The translations under genes and the position numbers were made by a program. Positions 49,601 through 54,626 of a stretch of 64,000 nucleotides of DNA are shown here, one piece after another. Under the pieces are notes generated by a model. It saw only the letters and a program-made list of their open reading frames with translations. It made no database searches and was not told the origin of the DNA. This DNA comes from Heterohyrax brucei (lineage: Eukaryota; Chordata; Mammalia; Hyracoidea; Procaviidae). Every line of letters starts with the position of its first letter. Positions within the stretch are counted from its first letter, which is position 1. The stretch covers positions 133,122,796 to 133,186,795 of the forward strand of contig CM053142.1 in the NCBI GenBank assembly GCA_028571685.1. The letters are read 5' to 3'.

Positions 49601-51913
49601 ATAATTTTTAAGTTATAAATTGACTTTTTATCCTATCCAAACCCCATTGCTGTTGAGGTGACTCCAACTTATAGCAACCCTAAAGGATGGATTGAGAACA
49701 GCCCCATAGGGTTTCAAGAAGCAGCTGGTGGATTCAGATTACTGACCTTTTGGTTAGTGGCTGAACTTTTAACCACTGTACCAGCAGGCTCCTTTTATCC
49801 TATAACAACATAATATTTGTGATAACTAAGATGCCACTGTAAATTTCAAAAGAAAACTAAAAAGTATTTTTTCTTCACTAATTTAGATACTTCAGCAATG
49901 CAATCAAGTTTTTAACTTCGGGACAAGGACTGGCAGAGGGAGAGTAGGGGCTGCACAATGAATAGAGAAAATGTGACAGCTATGGTGATCATTATCTTTG
50001 GGGCTACATTTGACTGATGAGCAAAGAACAGTTCTCTCTGTGTTTTAGTTTATCTTATGAAGGGAACCTTTTTAGGTTCTTTGTAAGCATTTACCAGGGA
50101 CTGAATTTTTCCAACATTATTTCTGGATGGGGTAGAATATGCTAAGTCATTTTTTGATATGCTAAAATTATTTAAAGTAATGTTATACTAGAAAAGGTAC
50201 AGACTTGGAGATCACAAGGATCTGAATCCTAATCTTAGGTCTGCCAGTTACTGTGTAATTTGGGCAAGTTTCTTCTGAGCCTCCTTTTCCTCAGGTGCAA
50301 ATGGGAATAACATTACCTACTTTAACATGGTTATTGTAAAGACTAGAATTTACATGTATCTGCAGTATGCTGTCAGTCAGTTATATCTGCTATTTCTGTC
50401 ACTGTTATCTGTTATCCGTAAATTCTAAATATTCTGTATTTTAAAGTTTAATTATTATGGCCTAGGTTTTTCATTGTTGCTTAATAATAAAACATGCATC
50501 ATGAAATCATTTTGAAACCAGAAAGGTAAGCTAAAGTGTTGATCTGTTGGGCTAAAAATTACTCATTGGCTTAATTTTTAATGTTGTTGTGGGACTTAAG
50601 AATTGATTCTGGCTCATAGTGACCCTGTGGGAAAGAGTAGACCCTCCCCATTTACAGCCAGGCTATAAATCTTTACAATAGCCAATCGTACTAGGTCTTT
50701 TCTTCTTCATTGCTGTTGATGGGTTTGAATTACCTACCATTTGGTTAGTAGCTGAGCACTTAACAGTTGCTCTATAGGGGATACTTAAATACATTATTTA
50801 GGTTCATAGTTCTTTAAATGGGCCTGCACAGTGATAGTTTGTGCTAATGACATTCAAGTTTTAGAAGTAGTAATTAAAATTTCTCACTTTGGGGAGTTGA
50901 AAAGACATGTGTGTTTAATTTGCAGCTGCATATTTTCTTCTAGATCTTTCAGACAATATAAATTGCTTCACCATTCTTTTTTTTATTTAATATGACTGAG
51001 TGAAAATGTACATTCCCGTATAAGTTTACATGCCCGTCTATATGCAGCTTCCACTGCTCTCCCTGTCCGGTGACAGCACACTGTTGTTCTCTGCTCCATA
51101 CATGTCTCATCCTCCCAGCAGTCTCCTTTCCCCTGCTCTCCACCCACTCTCCTTCCTCCAGCCAGAGGTCAGCAGGCCATTCTTAAATTTTAAAATTCAT
51201 GAAGTTAATAGAGTAGAATTGTGAAGATTCAGTTTAAAAGCTATACAATTACGTCTTCCAAGTGTGCCTACAGCAAAACCACTGTTTTTGGTTAGCAATT
51301 ACAGTACTTTTAAGTCAGACTTTTAGGCTAGGTTTTGGCAGTGTGTGCCTTTTAAGTGCATTGTTTTCCTCAGGTTAAAATGTGTGTTTTTTGTTTTGTT
51401 TTATAAATATGGTAAATTGGAAAATTTACTTCACTCCTAAGGTTTCTAAATGAACAAAAAATAAAATTTTGGGTTTTATGCTTCATTGAAGGAGGCTTCA
51501 CTTTAGAATACACAATTTTGAGTGCTTTTTATTAGAAATTTTTAACTGTCTGCCCTTGAGACTCATAAGCAAAGAAATATATAGAATTTCAGTCTTAAAA
51601 TAAGTGTTCATAGGTAGTCTCTGACTTTTACAGTCTGTTTTTTTACTTACCACATAAAACTATAGCAGATTATATTTCTTCAAGCTTCATTTTACTTGGA
51701 TAAAAAATTGGTGTGTCTGGAGTTATTTTGTTTATTCACATAGCAAAACATATATTGACCAAAAACTTGAGATCAGAGGAAGAAATTACAATGAAGTCAC
51801 CTAAATTCTCTCATTTATTTTTGTAGGAATTCCATCTGGAATATGACAAATTAGAAGAACGGCCTCACCTGCCATCCACCTTCAACTACAACCCTGCTCA
51901 GCAAGCCTTCTAA
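16551..51913 (+). CDS. CNOT2: CNOT2, CCR4-NOT complex subunit 2 (residues 58-540, 13 exons)
   Basis: Thirteen exons join in frame to 1452 nt: 483 residues and a TAA stop. They correspond to residues 58-540 of the 540-residue mammalian protein, which I recognised by its sequence. The N-terminal part seen here is low-complexity, rich in Ser, Asn, Gln, Pro and Met, and probably disordered. It carries two DFPAL motifs (residues 229-233 and 279-283). The C-terminal part (about 341-540) matches the conserved NOT2/3/5 region. From family knowledge, this region anchors to the CNOT1 scaffold and forms a NOT-box heterodimer with CNOT3, supporting mRNA deadenylation and repression in the cytoplasm and a nuclear role. 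Exons for residues 1-57 were sought in 1-16550 and not seen, so they should lie upstream. No frameshift or stop interrupts the reading frame, so the gene looks functional. From memory, two residues differ from human: Ala for Pro near residue 181 and Ala for Thr near residue 307. Confidence 0.97.
17178..17222 (+). repeat. L2 LINE 3' end fragment
   Basis: TGGTGCCTGGTACATAGTAA followed by CTCTCAATAAATTT is the well-known L2 3' terminus. Confidence 0.65.
18169..18327 (+). repeat. afrotherian SINE
   Basis: The copy starts GGAAAACCCTGATGACACAG and contains CCAAAAGGTTAGCAATTTGA and GGGCAGTTCTACTCTGTGTG. Confidence 0.87.
18418..18505 (+). repeat. afrotherian SINE, 3' part
   Basis: TGCTCCTTGGAAACACTGTC through GGACCCGACTCAATGGCAGT to the GGGTTTTA tail. 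Confidence 0.82.
18588..18760 (+). repeat. afrotherian SINE, degraded
   Basis: GCTAACCAAAAGATTGATAG marks the tRNA-derived part and GAGTCACCATGAGTTGAAGT the 3' body. Confidence 0.75.
19687..19850 (+). repeat. afrotherian SINE
   Basis: GGCCAAAAGATTGGCAGTTC and CACTCTGTCCTATATGGTCA are diagnostic; the tail reads GGGTTTGGTTTTTT. Confidence 0.86.
19890..20046 (+). repeat. afrotherian SINE
   Basis: AAACCCTGGTGGTGTAGTGG at the 5' end, then CTAACCAAAAGTTTGGCAGT. Diverged 3' body. Confidence 0.86.
20156..20332 (+). repeat. afrotherian SINE, long subfamily
   Basis: Contains the block GATGTGACAGTCTGCTTCCT and TAAAGATTTTAGCGTTCTAA, present only in the longer subfamily, between the tRNA half and the 3' body. 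A further 60 bp to 20395 may be a third, degraded copy. Confidence 0.87.
20697..20903 (+). repeat. afrotherian SINE, variant subfamily
   Basis: Starts TGGAGTCCTGGGTGGTGTAA and includes AAAAATCAGCCATTGAATAC, a block also seen near 26165. Ends GAGTTGGAACTGACTTCAGT. Confidence 0.78.
21365..21580 (-). repeat. MIR SINE
   Basis: The + strand shows AACTCATTTAATCTTTACAG and AACTTGCCCAAGGTTGTATA with GTAGAGCCAGAATTCAG, the complement of the MIR core and 5' half. Confidence 0.78.
21648..21725. repeat. TA/GATA-rich microsatellite
   Basis: Contains ATATATAGATAGATAGATAC and, further on, ACATATATATGTGTGTG. Confidence 0.75.
21977..22125 (+). repeat. hAT-derived non-autonomous element, MER5-like
   Basis: Begins CAGTGGTTCTCAACCCTGAT, the common hAT-Charlie terminus, and continues with AGGGCTTTTAAAATTGC and CAAGTTCCCCAGAAGG. 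Confidence 0.65.
22198..22684 (-). mobile_element. 5'-truncated L1 insert (3' UTR only) with 13-bp TSD
   Basis: 487 bp of L1 3' UTR on the minus strand. It is flanked by a perfect direct repeat TGGACCATTATTT at 22185-22197 and 22685-22697, as expected of L1 retrotransposition. No coding sequence remains. Confidence 0.92.
24300..24482. repeat. purine-rich tract
   Basis: About 180 bp with a strong A/G bias on the + strand (blocks such as AGAGAGAGTGAAAGTGGAAA). Low complexity, no periodic unit. Confidence 0.6.
24580..24722 (+). repeat. MIR SINE
   Basis: Sense MIR core: CACCTTGGAGAAGTCAGTCA, then CAGATTCCTCATCTATAAAA and CTCTGCCTCTAAAATTGTAT. Confidence 0.82.
24815..24912 (+). repeat. L2 LINE 3' end
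   Basis: TTTTCTGTCTTGTTCATAGC, TTAGCACGTAGTAACTAATA and AATGCTTGAATGAGTGG match the L2 3' terminus. Confidence 0.75.
25144..25300 (+). repeat. afrotherian SINE
   Basis: GGAAACTCTGGAGTTGCAGT at the start and GATCAACTCGACAACAGTGG near the end. Confidence 0.87.
25331..25513 (-). repeat. afrotherian SINE
   Basis: Minus-strand copy facing the preceding one: GCAACCCTATAGGACAGAGT and AAGGAGCTCCTGGCAGATTT; ends ACCACCAGGGTTTCC. The two could fold into an inverted-repeat hairpin in the transcript. Confidence 0.9.
26136..26225 (+). repeat. afrotherian SINE, degraded variant
   Basis: GATCTACTTCTGAGAAATCA and GCTATTGAAAACCCTGTGCA correspond to the subfamily block also seen at 20820. Partial. Confidence 0.5.
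27332..27479 (+). CDS. CNOT2: CNOT2 coding exon b (residues 80-129)
   Basis: The acceptor is TTATTAG and the donor GTATTT. The exon completes Ser80 and reads on from ALGLPMRGMSNNTPQLNRSL to PSPSR, ending two bases into Arg129. Sequence is Thr/Pro/Ser-rich, with no folded domain apparent. The 148-nt length keeps the frame into the next exon. The upstream intron is 10.7 kb. Confidence 0.96.
27480..28198 (+). other. CNOT2 intron b-c
   Basis: 719-nt intron. The only structure is a weak hAT-like segment at 27685-27850. The rest is AT-rich unique sequence. Confidence 0.9.
27685..27850 (+). repeat. possible hAT-derived fragment
   Basis: AGTGGTTGTCAACTTGGGTG and ACCACCTGGGAAGCTTTTCA recall hAT-Charlie non-autonomous elements. 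Weak match. Confidence 0.4.
28199..28381 (+). CDS. CNOT2: CNOT2 coding exon c (residues 129-190)
   Basis: The acceptor is TTTTGCAG and the donor GTAAGA. The exon encodes GILPMNPRNMMNHSQVGQGI and continues to PFTVN, then two bases of Ser190. It is Met/Asn/Ser-rich. Residue 181 in KQQASRQPF is Ala; from memory the human protein has Pro there, a single-base difference (GCT versus CCT). Confidence 0.96.
30020..30180 (-). repeat. L2 LINE 3' end
   Basis: The + strand shows AAACATTTACTGAGTGCTTG and AAGGAGTTTATAGCCTACTT followed by GAAAGACAGACA, the complement of the L2 3' region. Confidence 0.6.
30486..30514. repeat. 15-bp tandem duplication
   Basis: The unit GGAGATCAAAAATGA (30486-30500) is repeated at once at 30501, differing only at its last base. 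It lies about 75 nt before exon d. Confidence 0.9.
30588..30667 (+). CDS. CNOT2: CNOT2 coding exon d (residues 190-216)
   Basis: The acceptor is TACCCAG and the donor GTAAGC. It completes Ser190 and encodes MSGFGMNRNQAFGMNNSLSS NIFNGT, leaving one base of Asp217. It contains two FGMN repeats (residues 194-197 and 202-205), and its Phe/Gly/Asn composition points to a disordered linker. The 80-nt length is not a multiple of three, so skipping it would shift the frame. Confidence 0.95.
30668..33190 (+). other. CNOT2 intron d-e
   Basis: 2.5 kb AT-rich intron with only a short L2-like piece at 32525. Nothing else is recognised; several open frames here have no coding character. Confidence 0.9.
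32525..32590 (-). repeat. short L2-like fragment
   Basis: AAATTCATTCGGGATGTATT followed by TATAGAGCGCCTACTGTGT resembles the complement of the L2 3' end. Confidence 0.45.
33191..33316 (+). CDS. CNOT2: CNOT2 coding exon e (residues 217-258), first DFPAL motif
   Basis: The acceptor is TGTGTAG and the donor GTAATT. It encodes DGSENVTGLDLSDFPALADR and on to LAGRAPY, leaving one base of Val259. The DFPAL motif (33226-33240) is followed by the basic DRNRREG stretch. The 126-nt exon is in phase 1 at both ends, so skipping it would delete 42 residues without a frameshift. A hexanucleotide repeat begins about 40 nt past its donor. Confidence 0.96.
33358..33457. repeat. (CACAGA)n microsatellite flanked by (CA)n
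   Basis: About thirteen near-perfect CACAGA hexamers between short CA runs, starting about 40 nt past the exon e donor. Confidence 0.95.
33664..33812 (+). repeat. afrotherian SINE
   Basis: AGGAAACCCTGGCAGCATAG at the start, then GAAAGGTTAGCAGTTTGAAT and CCAGGGGCTCCTTGGAAACT. Confidence 0.87.
33945..34120 (+). repeat. hAT-derived element, MER20-like
   Basis: AGTTTCTCAACCTCTGTGCT, then GATAGCATGTTTAGCTATAT, CTGCCCACTAGATACCAGTA and ATGTCTCCAGGCATC, in the order of the MER20 consensus. Confidence 0.75.
34391..34456 (+). repeat. afrotherian SINE 3' end
   Basis: ATGAATCAGAATAGACTCAG followed by CAGCGATGGGTTTGAG and the GTTTTTGGTTTG tail. Confidence 0.65.
34478..34525. repeat. TA/TG-rich simple repeat
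   Basis: Alternating TA and TG tracts, including ATTTATATATATATATTC. Confidence 0.75.
35347..35471 (+). CDS. CNOT2: CNOT2 coding exon f (residues 259-300), second DFPAL motif
   Basis: The acceptor is TTACATAG and the donor GTAAGT, a consensus match. It encodes VGMVTKPANEQSQDFSIHNE then DFPALPGSSYKDPTSSNDDSKS, ending in phase 0. The DFPAL motif (35406-35420) uses the same codons as the copy in the preceding exon. The C-terminal part is acidic and Ser-rich. Confidence 0.96.
35472..36477 (+). other. CNOT2 intron f-g
   Basis: 1.0 kb intron, unique except for a TA/CA-rich simple repeat at 36148-36215. Confidence 0.9.
36148..36215. repeat. TA/CA-rich simple repeat
   Basis: CACATACATAAACATATATA and GTTATATGTGTATGTGTAT form an imperfect palindromic purine-pyrimidine tract. 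Confidence 0.7.
36478..36598 (+). CDS. CNOT2: CNOT2 coding exon g (residues 301-340)
   Basis: The acceptor is TTGTTAG and the donor GTGGGA, which departs from GTRAGT at +3 and +4. It encodes NLNTSGKTASSTDGPKFPGD and on to KKGIQVLPD, with one base of Gly341. Residue 309 in the GKTASS stretch is Ala where I recall Thr in human. Only 88 nt separate it from the next exon. Confidence 0.95.
36599..36686 (+). other. CNOT2 88-nt mini-intron g-h
   Basis: An 88-nt intron with weak donor GTGGGA and acceptor TTACACAG. If retained, the frame meets TAG at 36646-36648 after 16 codons, so a retained transcript would be a candidate for nonsense-mediated decay. Confidence 0.93.
36687..36843 (+). CDS. CNOT2: CNOT2 coding exon h (residues 341-393), start of conserved C-terminal region
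   Basis: The acceptor is TACACAG and the donor GTAAGT. It reads GRVTNIPQGMVTDQFGMIGL and on to LGLNLNSP, ending two bases into Glu393. This begins the strongly conserved NOT2/3/5 region. From structural work on the family, this stretch belongs to the segment that anchors CNOT2 on CNOT1. The 88-nt upstream intron means it is probably recognised together with the preceding exon. Confidence 0.97.
36844..39646 (+). other. CNOT2 intron h-i
   Basis: 2.8 kb intron, most of it (about 36950-39245) an old L2 copy in the sense orientation. The last 400 nt are unique AT-rich sequence. Confidence 0.88.
36950..39245 (+). repeat. L2 LINE, long sense copy with RT remnants
   Basis: Positions 38100-38460 follow the L2 reverse-transcriptase region: a TVNH-like stretch, the region of the YADD box (here degraded) and the following segment. 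38590-39245 follow the 3' part: CTCCTCTGCTTAAAACG, GTGGCCTACAAGATCTTGCA and, at the end, CAAGCACCTAGACCAGTGCC. The left border is approximate. Non-functional. Confidence 0.65.
39647..39708 (+). CDS. CNOT2: CNOT2 coding exon i (residues 393-413)
   Basis: The acceptor is TATTCAG and the donor GTAGGA, non-consensus at +4 and +6. The exon is 62 nt and encodes ENLYPKFASPWASSPCRPQD I, leaving one base of Asp414. The sequence is typical of the conserved linker before the NOT box. The following intron is only 90 nt and open in frame. Confidence 0.96.
39709..39798 (+). other. CNOT2 90-nt mini-intron i-j, open in frame
   Basis: A 90-nt intron with weak donor GTAGGA, a T-rich tract and acceptor TTATCCAG. 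Its length is a multiple of three and it has no stop in the CNOT2 frame, so retention would insert 30 residues between Ile413 and Asp414. Confidence 0.93.
39799..39848 (+). CDS. CNOT2: CNOT2 coding exon j (residues 414-430)
   Basis: The acceptor is TTATCCAG and the donor GTGAGT. This 50-nt exon encodes DFHVPSEYLTNIHIRDK and ends in phase 0. It is at the small end of internal exon sizes and sits right after the 90-nt intron. It leads into the NOT box. Confidence 0.96.
40250..41270 (+). mobile_element. decayed Tc1/mariner-superfamily transposon, second family
   Basis: The + strand carries a broken transposase that is not the mariner type at 5166. An N-terminal helix-turn-helix-like part with APERTI is near 40480-40500. 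A DDE-type block LSDKTHFWMNGFVNKQ followed by SCWIWSRENP lies at 40807-40883. Later pieces with NHWPLFF resemble the region after the first catalytic Asp. The first Asp (in LSDKTHF) is kept; stops and a frameshift lie beyond. I recall close relatives of the THFWMNGFVNKQ block mainly from arthropod transposases. Terminal repeats were not found. A SINE follows at 41281. Confidence 0.65.
41281..41448 (+). repeat. afrotherian SINE
   Basis: CTGGCATAGTGGTTAAAGAA and GGAAGGTCAGCAGTTCAACT mark the tRNA half; GACGTGACTCCAACTGG marks the 3' end. Confidence 0.86.
42280..42475 (-). repeat. MIR SINE
   Basis: The + strand shows ATTCACTTAATTTCATTTAC and AATAAACCCAGGACTTGAAT followed by CTGCATCTCCAAGCACAGTG, the complement of MIR. 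Confidence 0.6.
42813..42913 (+). CDS. CNOT2: CNOT2 coding exon k (residues 431-463), NOT box
   Basis: The acceptor is TTTTCCAG and the donor GTATGT. It encodes LAAIKLGRYGEDLLFYLYYM NGGDVLQLLAAVE and two bases of Leu464. This is the helical first part of the NOT box, which in known structures packs against CNOT3. The aromatic run FYLYYM is a hallmark of the family. Confidence 0.97.
42914..44564 (+). other. CNOT2 intron k-l
   Basis: 1.65 kb intron in which I recognise no repeat family; AT-rich, with a T13 run near 43942. Confidence 0.88.
44565..44709 (+). CDS. CNOT2: CNOT2 coding exon l (residues 464-512), NOT box
   Basis: The acceptor ends GAAG, with a weak pyrimidine tract interrupted by AAAAATT, and the donor is GTATAT. 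It encodes LFNRDWRYHKEERVWITRAP and on to YYFFDCLNWRKVAK, ending in phase 0. This is the beta-rich part of the NOT box, with the conserved RDWRYHKEERVW block. Confidence 0.97.
46502..46712 (-). repeat. afrotherian SINE, long subfamily
   Basis: CATTGCCGTCAAATCAATTA, then GTAGGACAGAGTAGAACTCT and, at the right, CCCCACCAGAGCTCC. Confidence 0.87.
46940..47175 (+). repeat. MIR SINE
   Basis: GCTTTAACTTTTGGCAAGTA, CTTGAGGGTTAAATGTGATT and CAGTGCTTTGCACATACTGG follow the MIR consensus in order. Confidence 0.65.
47268..47468 (+). repeat. MER5A hAT-Charlie element with 8-bp TSD
   Basis: 201 bp with hAT-type inverted ends (TGGTTCTTAAACTTTGG and GCTTTGAGAACCAGTG) and the MER5A interior (CTAGGGCTTGTTAATACACA). 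It is flanked by GGTTAGGT (47260-47267) and GGTTAGAT (47469-47476), an 8-bp duplication with one change. Confidence 0.9.
48619..48781 (-). repeat. afrotherian SINE
   Basis: Left end CCAAACCTGTTGCTCTCAAG; right end ACCACCCTACCAGCAGGGTT. Confidence 0.87.
48828..49257 (+). repeat. afrotherian SINE, long subfamily, interrupted
   Basis: The sense SINE is split in two: 48828-48945 (start AAGGACTCCCCATTGTACAG) and 49162-49257 (ends GGCACCTAACAACAACAA). The gap is filled by a minus-strand SINE. Confidence 0.87.
48946..49161 (-). repeat. afrotherian SINE nested in another SINE
   Basis: Starts GTTGTTGTGTGCCATCCAGT and ends GTACCACTAGAGCTCCTTTC. AAAGATT occurs on both sides (48939-48945 and 49162-49168) as target duplication. 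Confidence 0.9.
49640..49796 (-). repeat. afrotherian SINE
   Basis: AACCCCATTGCTGTTGAGGT at the left and AACCACTGTACCAGCAGGCT at the right. Confidence 0.87.
50195..50395 (+). repeat. MIR SINE
   Basis: GGTCTGCCAGTTACTGTGTA, TTTGGGCAAGTTTCTTCTGA and CCTCAGGTGCAAATGGGAAT are the MIR core. Confidence 0.82.
50583..50780 (-). repeat. afrotherian SINE, long subfamily
   Basis: TTCTGGCTCATAGTGACCCT at the left, TTGGTTAGTAGCTGAGCACT at the right. Confidence 0.8.
50979..51176 (-). mobile_element. 5'-truncated L1 insert (198 bp of 3' UTR) with TSD
   Basis: Matches the end of the 22198 copy closely. CCATTCTT at 50971-50978 and again at 51177-51184 is the target duplication. Confidence 0.88.
51827..51913 (+). 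CDS. CNOT2: CNOT2 terminal coding exon m (residues 513-540 and stop)
   Basis: The acceptor is TTTTGTAG. It encodes EFHLEYDKLEERPHLPSTFN YNPAQQAF and a TAA stop at 51911-51913, the expected C-terminus of the 540-residue protein. The preceding intron is 7.1 kb and rich in SINEs. Confidence 0.98.
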   Translation, partial: EFHLEYDKLEERPHLPSTFNYNPAQQAF

Positions 51914-52300
51914 AAAGACTTCCCTTTTCTTGGGGTATGGCTGTCTCAGCACAATACTCAACATAACTGCAGAACTGATGTGGCTCAGGCACCCTGGTTT
52001 GAATTCCTTGAGGATCTGGCAATTGGCTTATGCAAAGGGTCACCATTTTGAGGTCCTGCCTTACTAATTATGTGCTGCCCAACATCTAAATTTGTAATTT
52101 GTTTTTCTCTAGTTTGAGCAGGGTCTGAATTTTTTTCGTTTATTTTCTTTTTGCCAGCAGACAGACTTGGTCTATAAAGACATGCAAGTACACTGACAGA
52201 AGTTCACCAGTTAGTTTCTAAAATGTAAAAAAGAAAACCCACAAAAGACTCAACAAAATTAGACCACAAAATTTGCATTGTTCATTGTAGCACTATTGGT

Positions 52301-52306
52301 AATAAA
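52301..52306 (+). terminator. poly(A) signal AATAAA (first)
   Basis: Canonical hexamer about 390 nt after the stop codon. It lies in AT-rich sequence with a G/T-rich stretch (AAATGTTTGTG) just downstream, so it may be used for a short isoform. Confidence 0.4.
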
Positions 52307-52562
52307 ATAACAAATGTTTGTGCATTTTTATGTGAAGATCCTTCTCGTATTTCATTTGGAAAGATGAGCAAGGTCTGCTCCCTTCATTTTACTTCCCCTT
52401 CTGTTTTTGAAAGGCAGTTACGCCAAGCTTAATGCAGAATATCTGACTGTTTAGAAAAAAGATATTGCCACAATCTCTGGATGGTTTCCAGGGTTGTGTT
52501 ATTACTGAGCTTCATCTTTCCAGAATGAGCAAAACACTGTCCAGTCTTTGTTACGATTTTGT

Positions 52563-52568
52563 AATAAA
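52563..52568 (+). terminator. poly(A) signal AATAAA (second)
   Basis: Canonical hexamer 42 nt upstream of the next one, followed by a T-rich run. Use is unproven. Confidence 0.35.
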
Positions 52569-52604
52569 TGTGTACATTTTTTTTAAATTTTTGGACATCA
52601 CATG

Positions 52605-52610
52605 AATAAA
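52605..52610 (+). terminator. poly(A) signal AATAAA (third)
   Basis: Canonical hexamer followed at once by a TG-rich stretch (GGTATGTATG), a good downstream-element context. Cleavage 15-25 nt later would end the message at about the Pumilio-type site at 52629. Confidence 0.45.
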
Positions 52611-52628
52611 GGTATGTATGTACGAATG

Positions 52629-52636
52629 TGTATATA
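52629..52636 (+). promoter_or_regulatory. Pumilio response element TGTATATA in the 3' UTR
   Basis: Exact match to the UGUANAUA consensus of PUM1/PUM2. It is the only full match I found between the stop and 52975. It lies just past the third poly(A) signal, so only the longer isoform would carry it. Function is inferred. Confidence 0.45.
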
Positions 52637-52890
52637 TTATATATATGACATCTATTTTGGAAAATGTTTGCCCTGCTGTACCTCATTTTTAGGAGGTGTG
52701 CATGGATGCAATATATGAAAAATGGGACATTCTGGAACTGCTGGTCAGGGGACTTTGTTGCCCTGTGTATTAAAGGGCCAGATTTTCAGCAGCCAAGGAC
52801 ATCCATACCCAAGTGAATGTGATGGGACTAAAGAAGTGAACTGAGACAATTCACTCTGGCTGTTTGAACAGCAGCGTTTCATAGGAAGAC

Positions 52891-52907
52891 AAAAAAAAAA
52901 AAAAAAA
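52891..52907 (+). repeat. A17 tract in the 3' UTR
   Basis: Uninterrupted run of 17 A inside the probable 3' UTR. It could prime oligo(dT) cDNA internally and give false 3' ends. Confidence 0.9.
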
Positions 52908-52953
52908 GATCAATCTTGTATTTTCTGACCACATAAAGGCTTCTTCTCTTTGT

Positions 52954-52959
52954 AATAAA
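52954..52959 (+). terminator. poly(A) signal AATAAA (fourth, probable main)
   Basis: Canonical hexamer about 1040 nt after the stop, followed by a CTCTCCTCACTG cleavage region and a TGTTGACTTTG downstream element. Best candidate for the main 3' end. Confidence 0.6.
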
Positions 52960-54238
52960 GTAGAAAAGCTCTCCTCACTGCAGTGTTGACTTTGATTTGA
53001 AATTGTCACATCATTTCTCCAACATGAAAAGTGGAGGGGGAAGACGTTTTACAAATATCAAACTGAATGGTGACTAAGGAATTTAAAATGAAGTCTTTTT
53101 ATTGGCCCAACTTTTGTGAAGTAATATAATGGAGCCACATGCCATTTCATTTGTAGGTTAAAAACATATTCTTAGTATTTAGCCAAGTTCAGAACAGAAA
53201 ACTGTTTTCAAATGGTTATAGCAACCCTAGAAATAAAATGCCCTGAACACTCTTGGGAAATACTGAGAATGCCTTCTTTTATGAGAAGTTCCTTGATAGA
53301 TCTTGGGGATATTTCTTTAGGAGGTAATGGCAAATTTAAGGTAAACCAAAAAGAAGAGTGGGACAGAATTTTCCTTCAGTTTGCTGGCCTAGATATGTGT
53401 GAGTTATGGGCTCTTTTCCATCTAGAGACAAATAATGTATTTTAAAATGCCTGAAAGTTGAAGTTACCAAAGCAGAACTAGAGATAGAGAGCAAAAGAAA
53501 AAAGGAAGTGAGTTTTGATTATTTGAATTTTAATTTTAACATAGATTTCTATGTAGATTAATGGTTTATATTTACCAAATCATGTTTGGAAATGAAACAT
53601 TTACACATTAAATAGTGTTTATGTGTCAGGAGTATAAAATGACAAATTTATGTATTTTAAGATATGAAAAACTGACATAAAAAGTACCAAGATTTTTTGT
53701 GTTTCACAGTTAAACCAAAGCATTTCCTCAGTAGGAAAGATGGAACTTATGTAATAATAGTTTTAATTATTGTACCAAAAAAAAAAAAATCTTCACAGAA
53801 AACTAATATCATATTTGACAAAAACTAGAATAAAATCCTAAAGATTGATTTCTTTAAAAAATAATAGTAAAGACTTCATTTTTTCACAATAATTCGCTTT
53901 GTAAAGCGTAACTTTTCCTACAAAAGCATGAGAAAGGTGGTGGGAAGAAAAAGACAATGGAAAGGGATCTTTATTCTTACCAGTACGCACATAACAAAGA
54001 ATCTAGAGGAAGTTTCAGCTGAAGCATTACAGTGATTGATATTCTGTGGATGCCTAAGAAAAACAAAAGCAATAGCCCTTCCTTATCAAGTGGTTTGTTG
54101 TCTTGGCTGTAATTCGTTATTTTTTTAACAACCATATACAGAATTGTAACTGCACTATTTTCCAGCTTCGTGAGTTCTTTTTACCCTAAGCCATCAAAAC
54201 AAGGAAACTCTTGCATGTAAACCAACTTTTTATAACGT

Positions 54239-54274
54239 GTTAAGATCAGAAGGTACGTTAAGATCAGAAGGTAC
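54239..54274. repeat. perfect 18-bp tandem duplication
   Basis: The unit GTTAAGATCAGAAGGTAC occurs twice in a row with no mismatch. Confidence 0.95.
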
Positions 54275-54620
54275 CGTGTCTTGAATTCAACTCCAAATTT
54301 AGAAATTCTATTTGAAATCTTTAAATATGTTACATTAAATGCTTTAATATAACACATTGTTACATTCCGTGGTTTTATGATTTGTGGTTAAACATATTCA
54401 GAAGTCCACGTAAACATATTACACATTTTACTTGTTAGACTTAATTCTGTTAATATTTTCCCCCATATAGTTAGTCACATGGACGTGTACAGTGTTATGT
54501 ATTTTAGATAAACCATATTTGGCACTCCGGAAACAAAAGCTACATAGTTGCAGAGGGAAGTCCTTTAAGCTACTTAGTTGCAAGTATTTATGCTTCTTGT
54601 GGTAGTACTATAATTTCTAT

Positions 54621-54626
54621 AATAAA
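54621..54626 (+). terminator. distal AATAAA, possible extended CNOT2 3' end
   Basis: Canonical hexamer 2.7 kb after the stop, within repeat-poor sequence. A long 3' UTR isoform could end here, but no other evidence supports it. Confidence 0.2.

Larger units (their letters stand above)
44710..51826 (+). other. CNOT2 intron l-m
   Basis: 7.1 kb intron. It holds a SINE at 46502, MIR at 46940, MER5A at 47268, SINEs at 48619-49257 (one nested), 49640 and 50583, MIR at 50195 and an L1 3' end at 50979. The stretches 44710-46480, 47480-48600 and 51190-51826 show nothing recognisable except an A17 run at 47701. Confidence 0.88.
1..52975 (+). other. CNOT2: CNOT2 transcription unit, 5' end outside the window
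   Basis: This is the inferred extent of the CNOT2 gene within the window. The left side is intron, since the first exon here begins at an AG acceptor with codon 58. The right end is placed just after the AATAAA at 52954, which fits a 3' UTR of about 1 kb. The end could be earlier (signals at 52301, 52563, 52605) or later (54621). All introns contain ancient and lineage-specific repeats, but no coding exon is interrupted. Confidence 0.8.
51914..52975 (+). other. CNOT2: CNOT2 3' UTR (probable extent)
   Basis: Sequence from the stop to just beyond the AATAAA at 52954 is free of recognisable repeats and AT-rich, as expected of a 3' UTR. It holds four AATAAA hexamers (52301, 52563, 52605, 52954), a Pumilio-type TGTATATA at 52629, and a run of 17 A at 52891. 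Which signal dominates cannot be told from sequence. The end is inferred from signal position and a remembered UTR length of about 1 kb. Confidence 0.7.
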
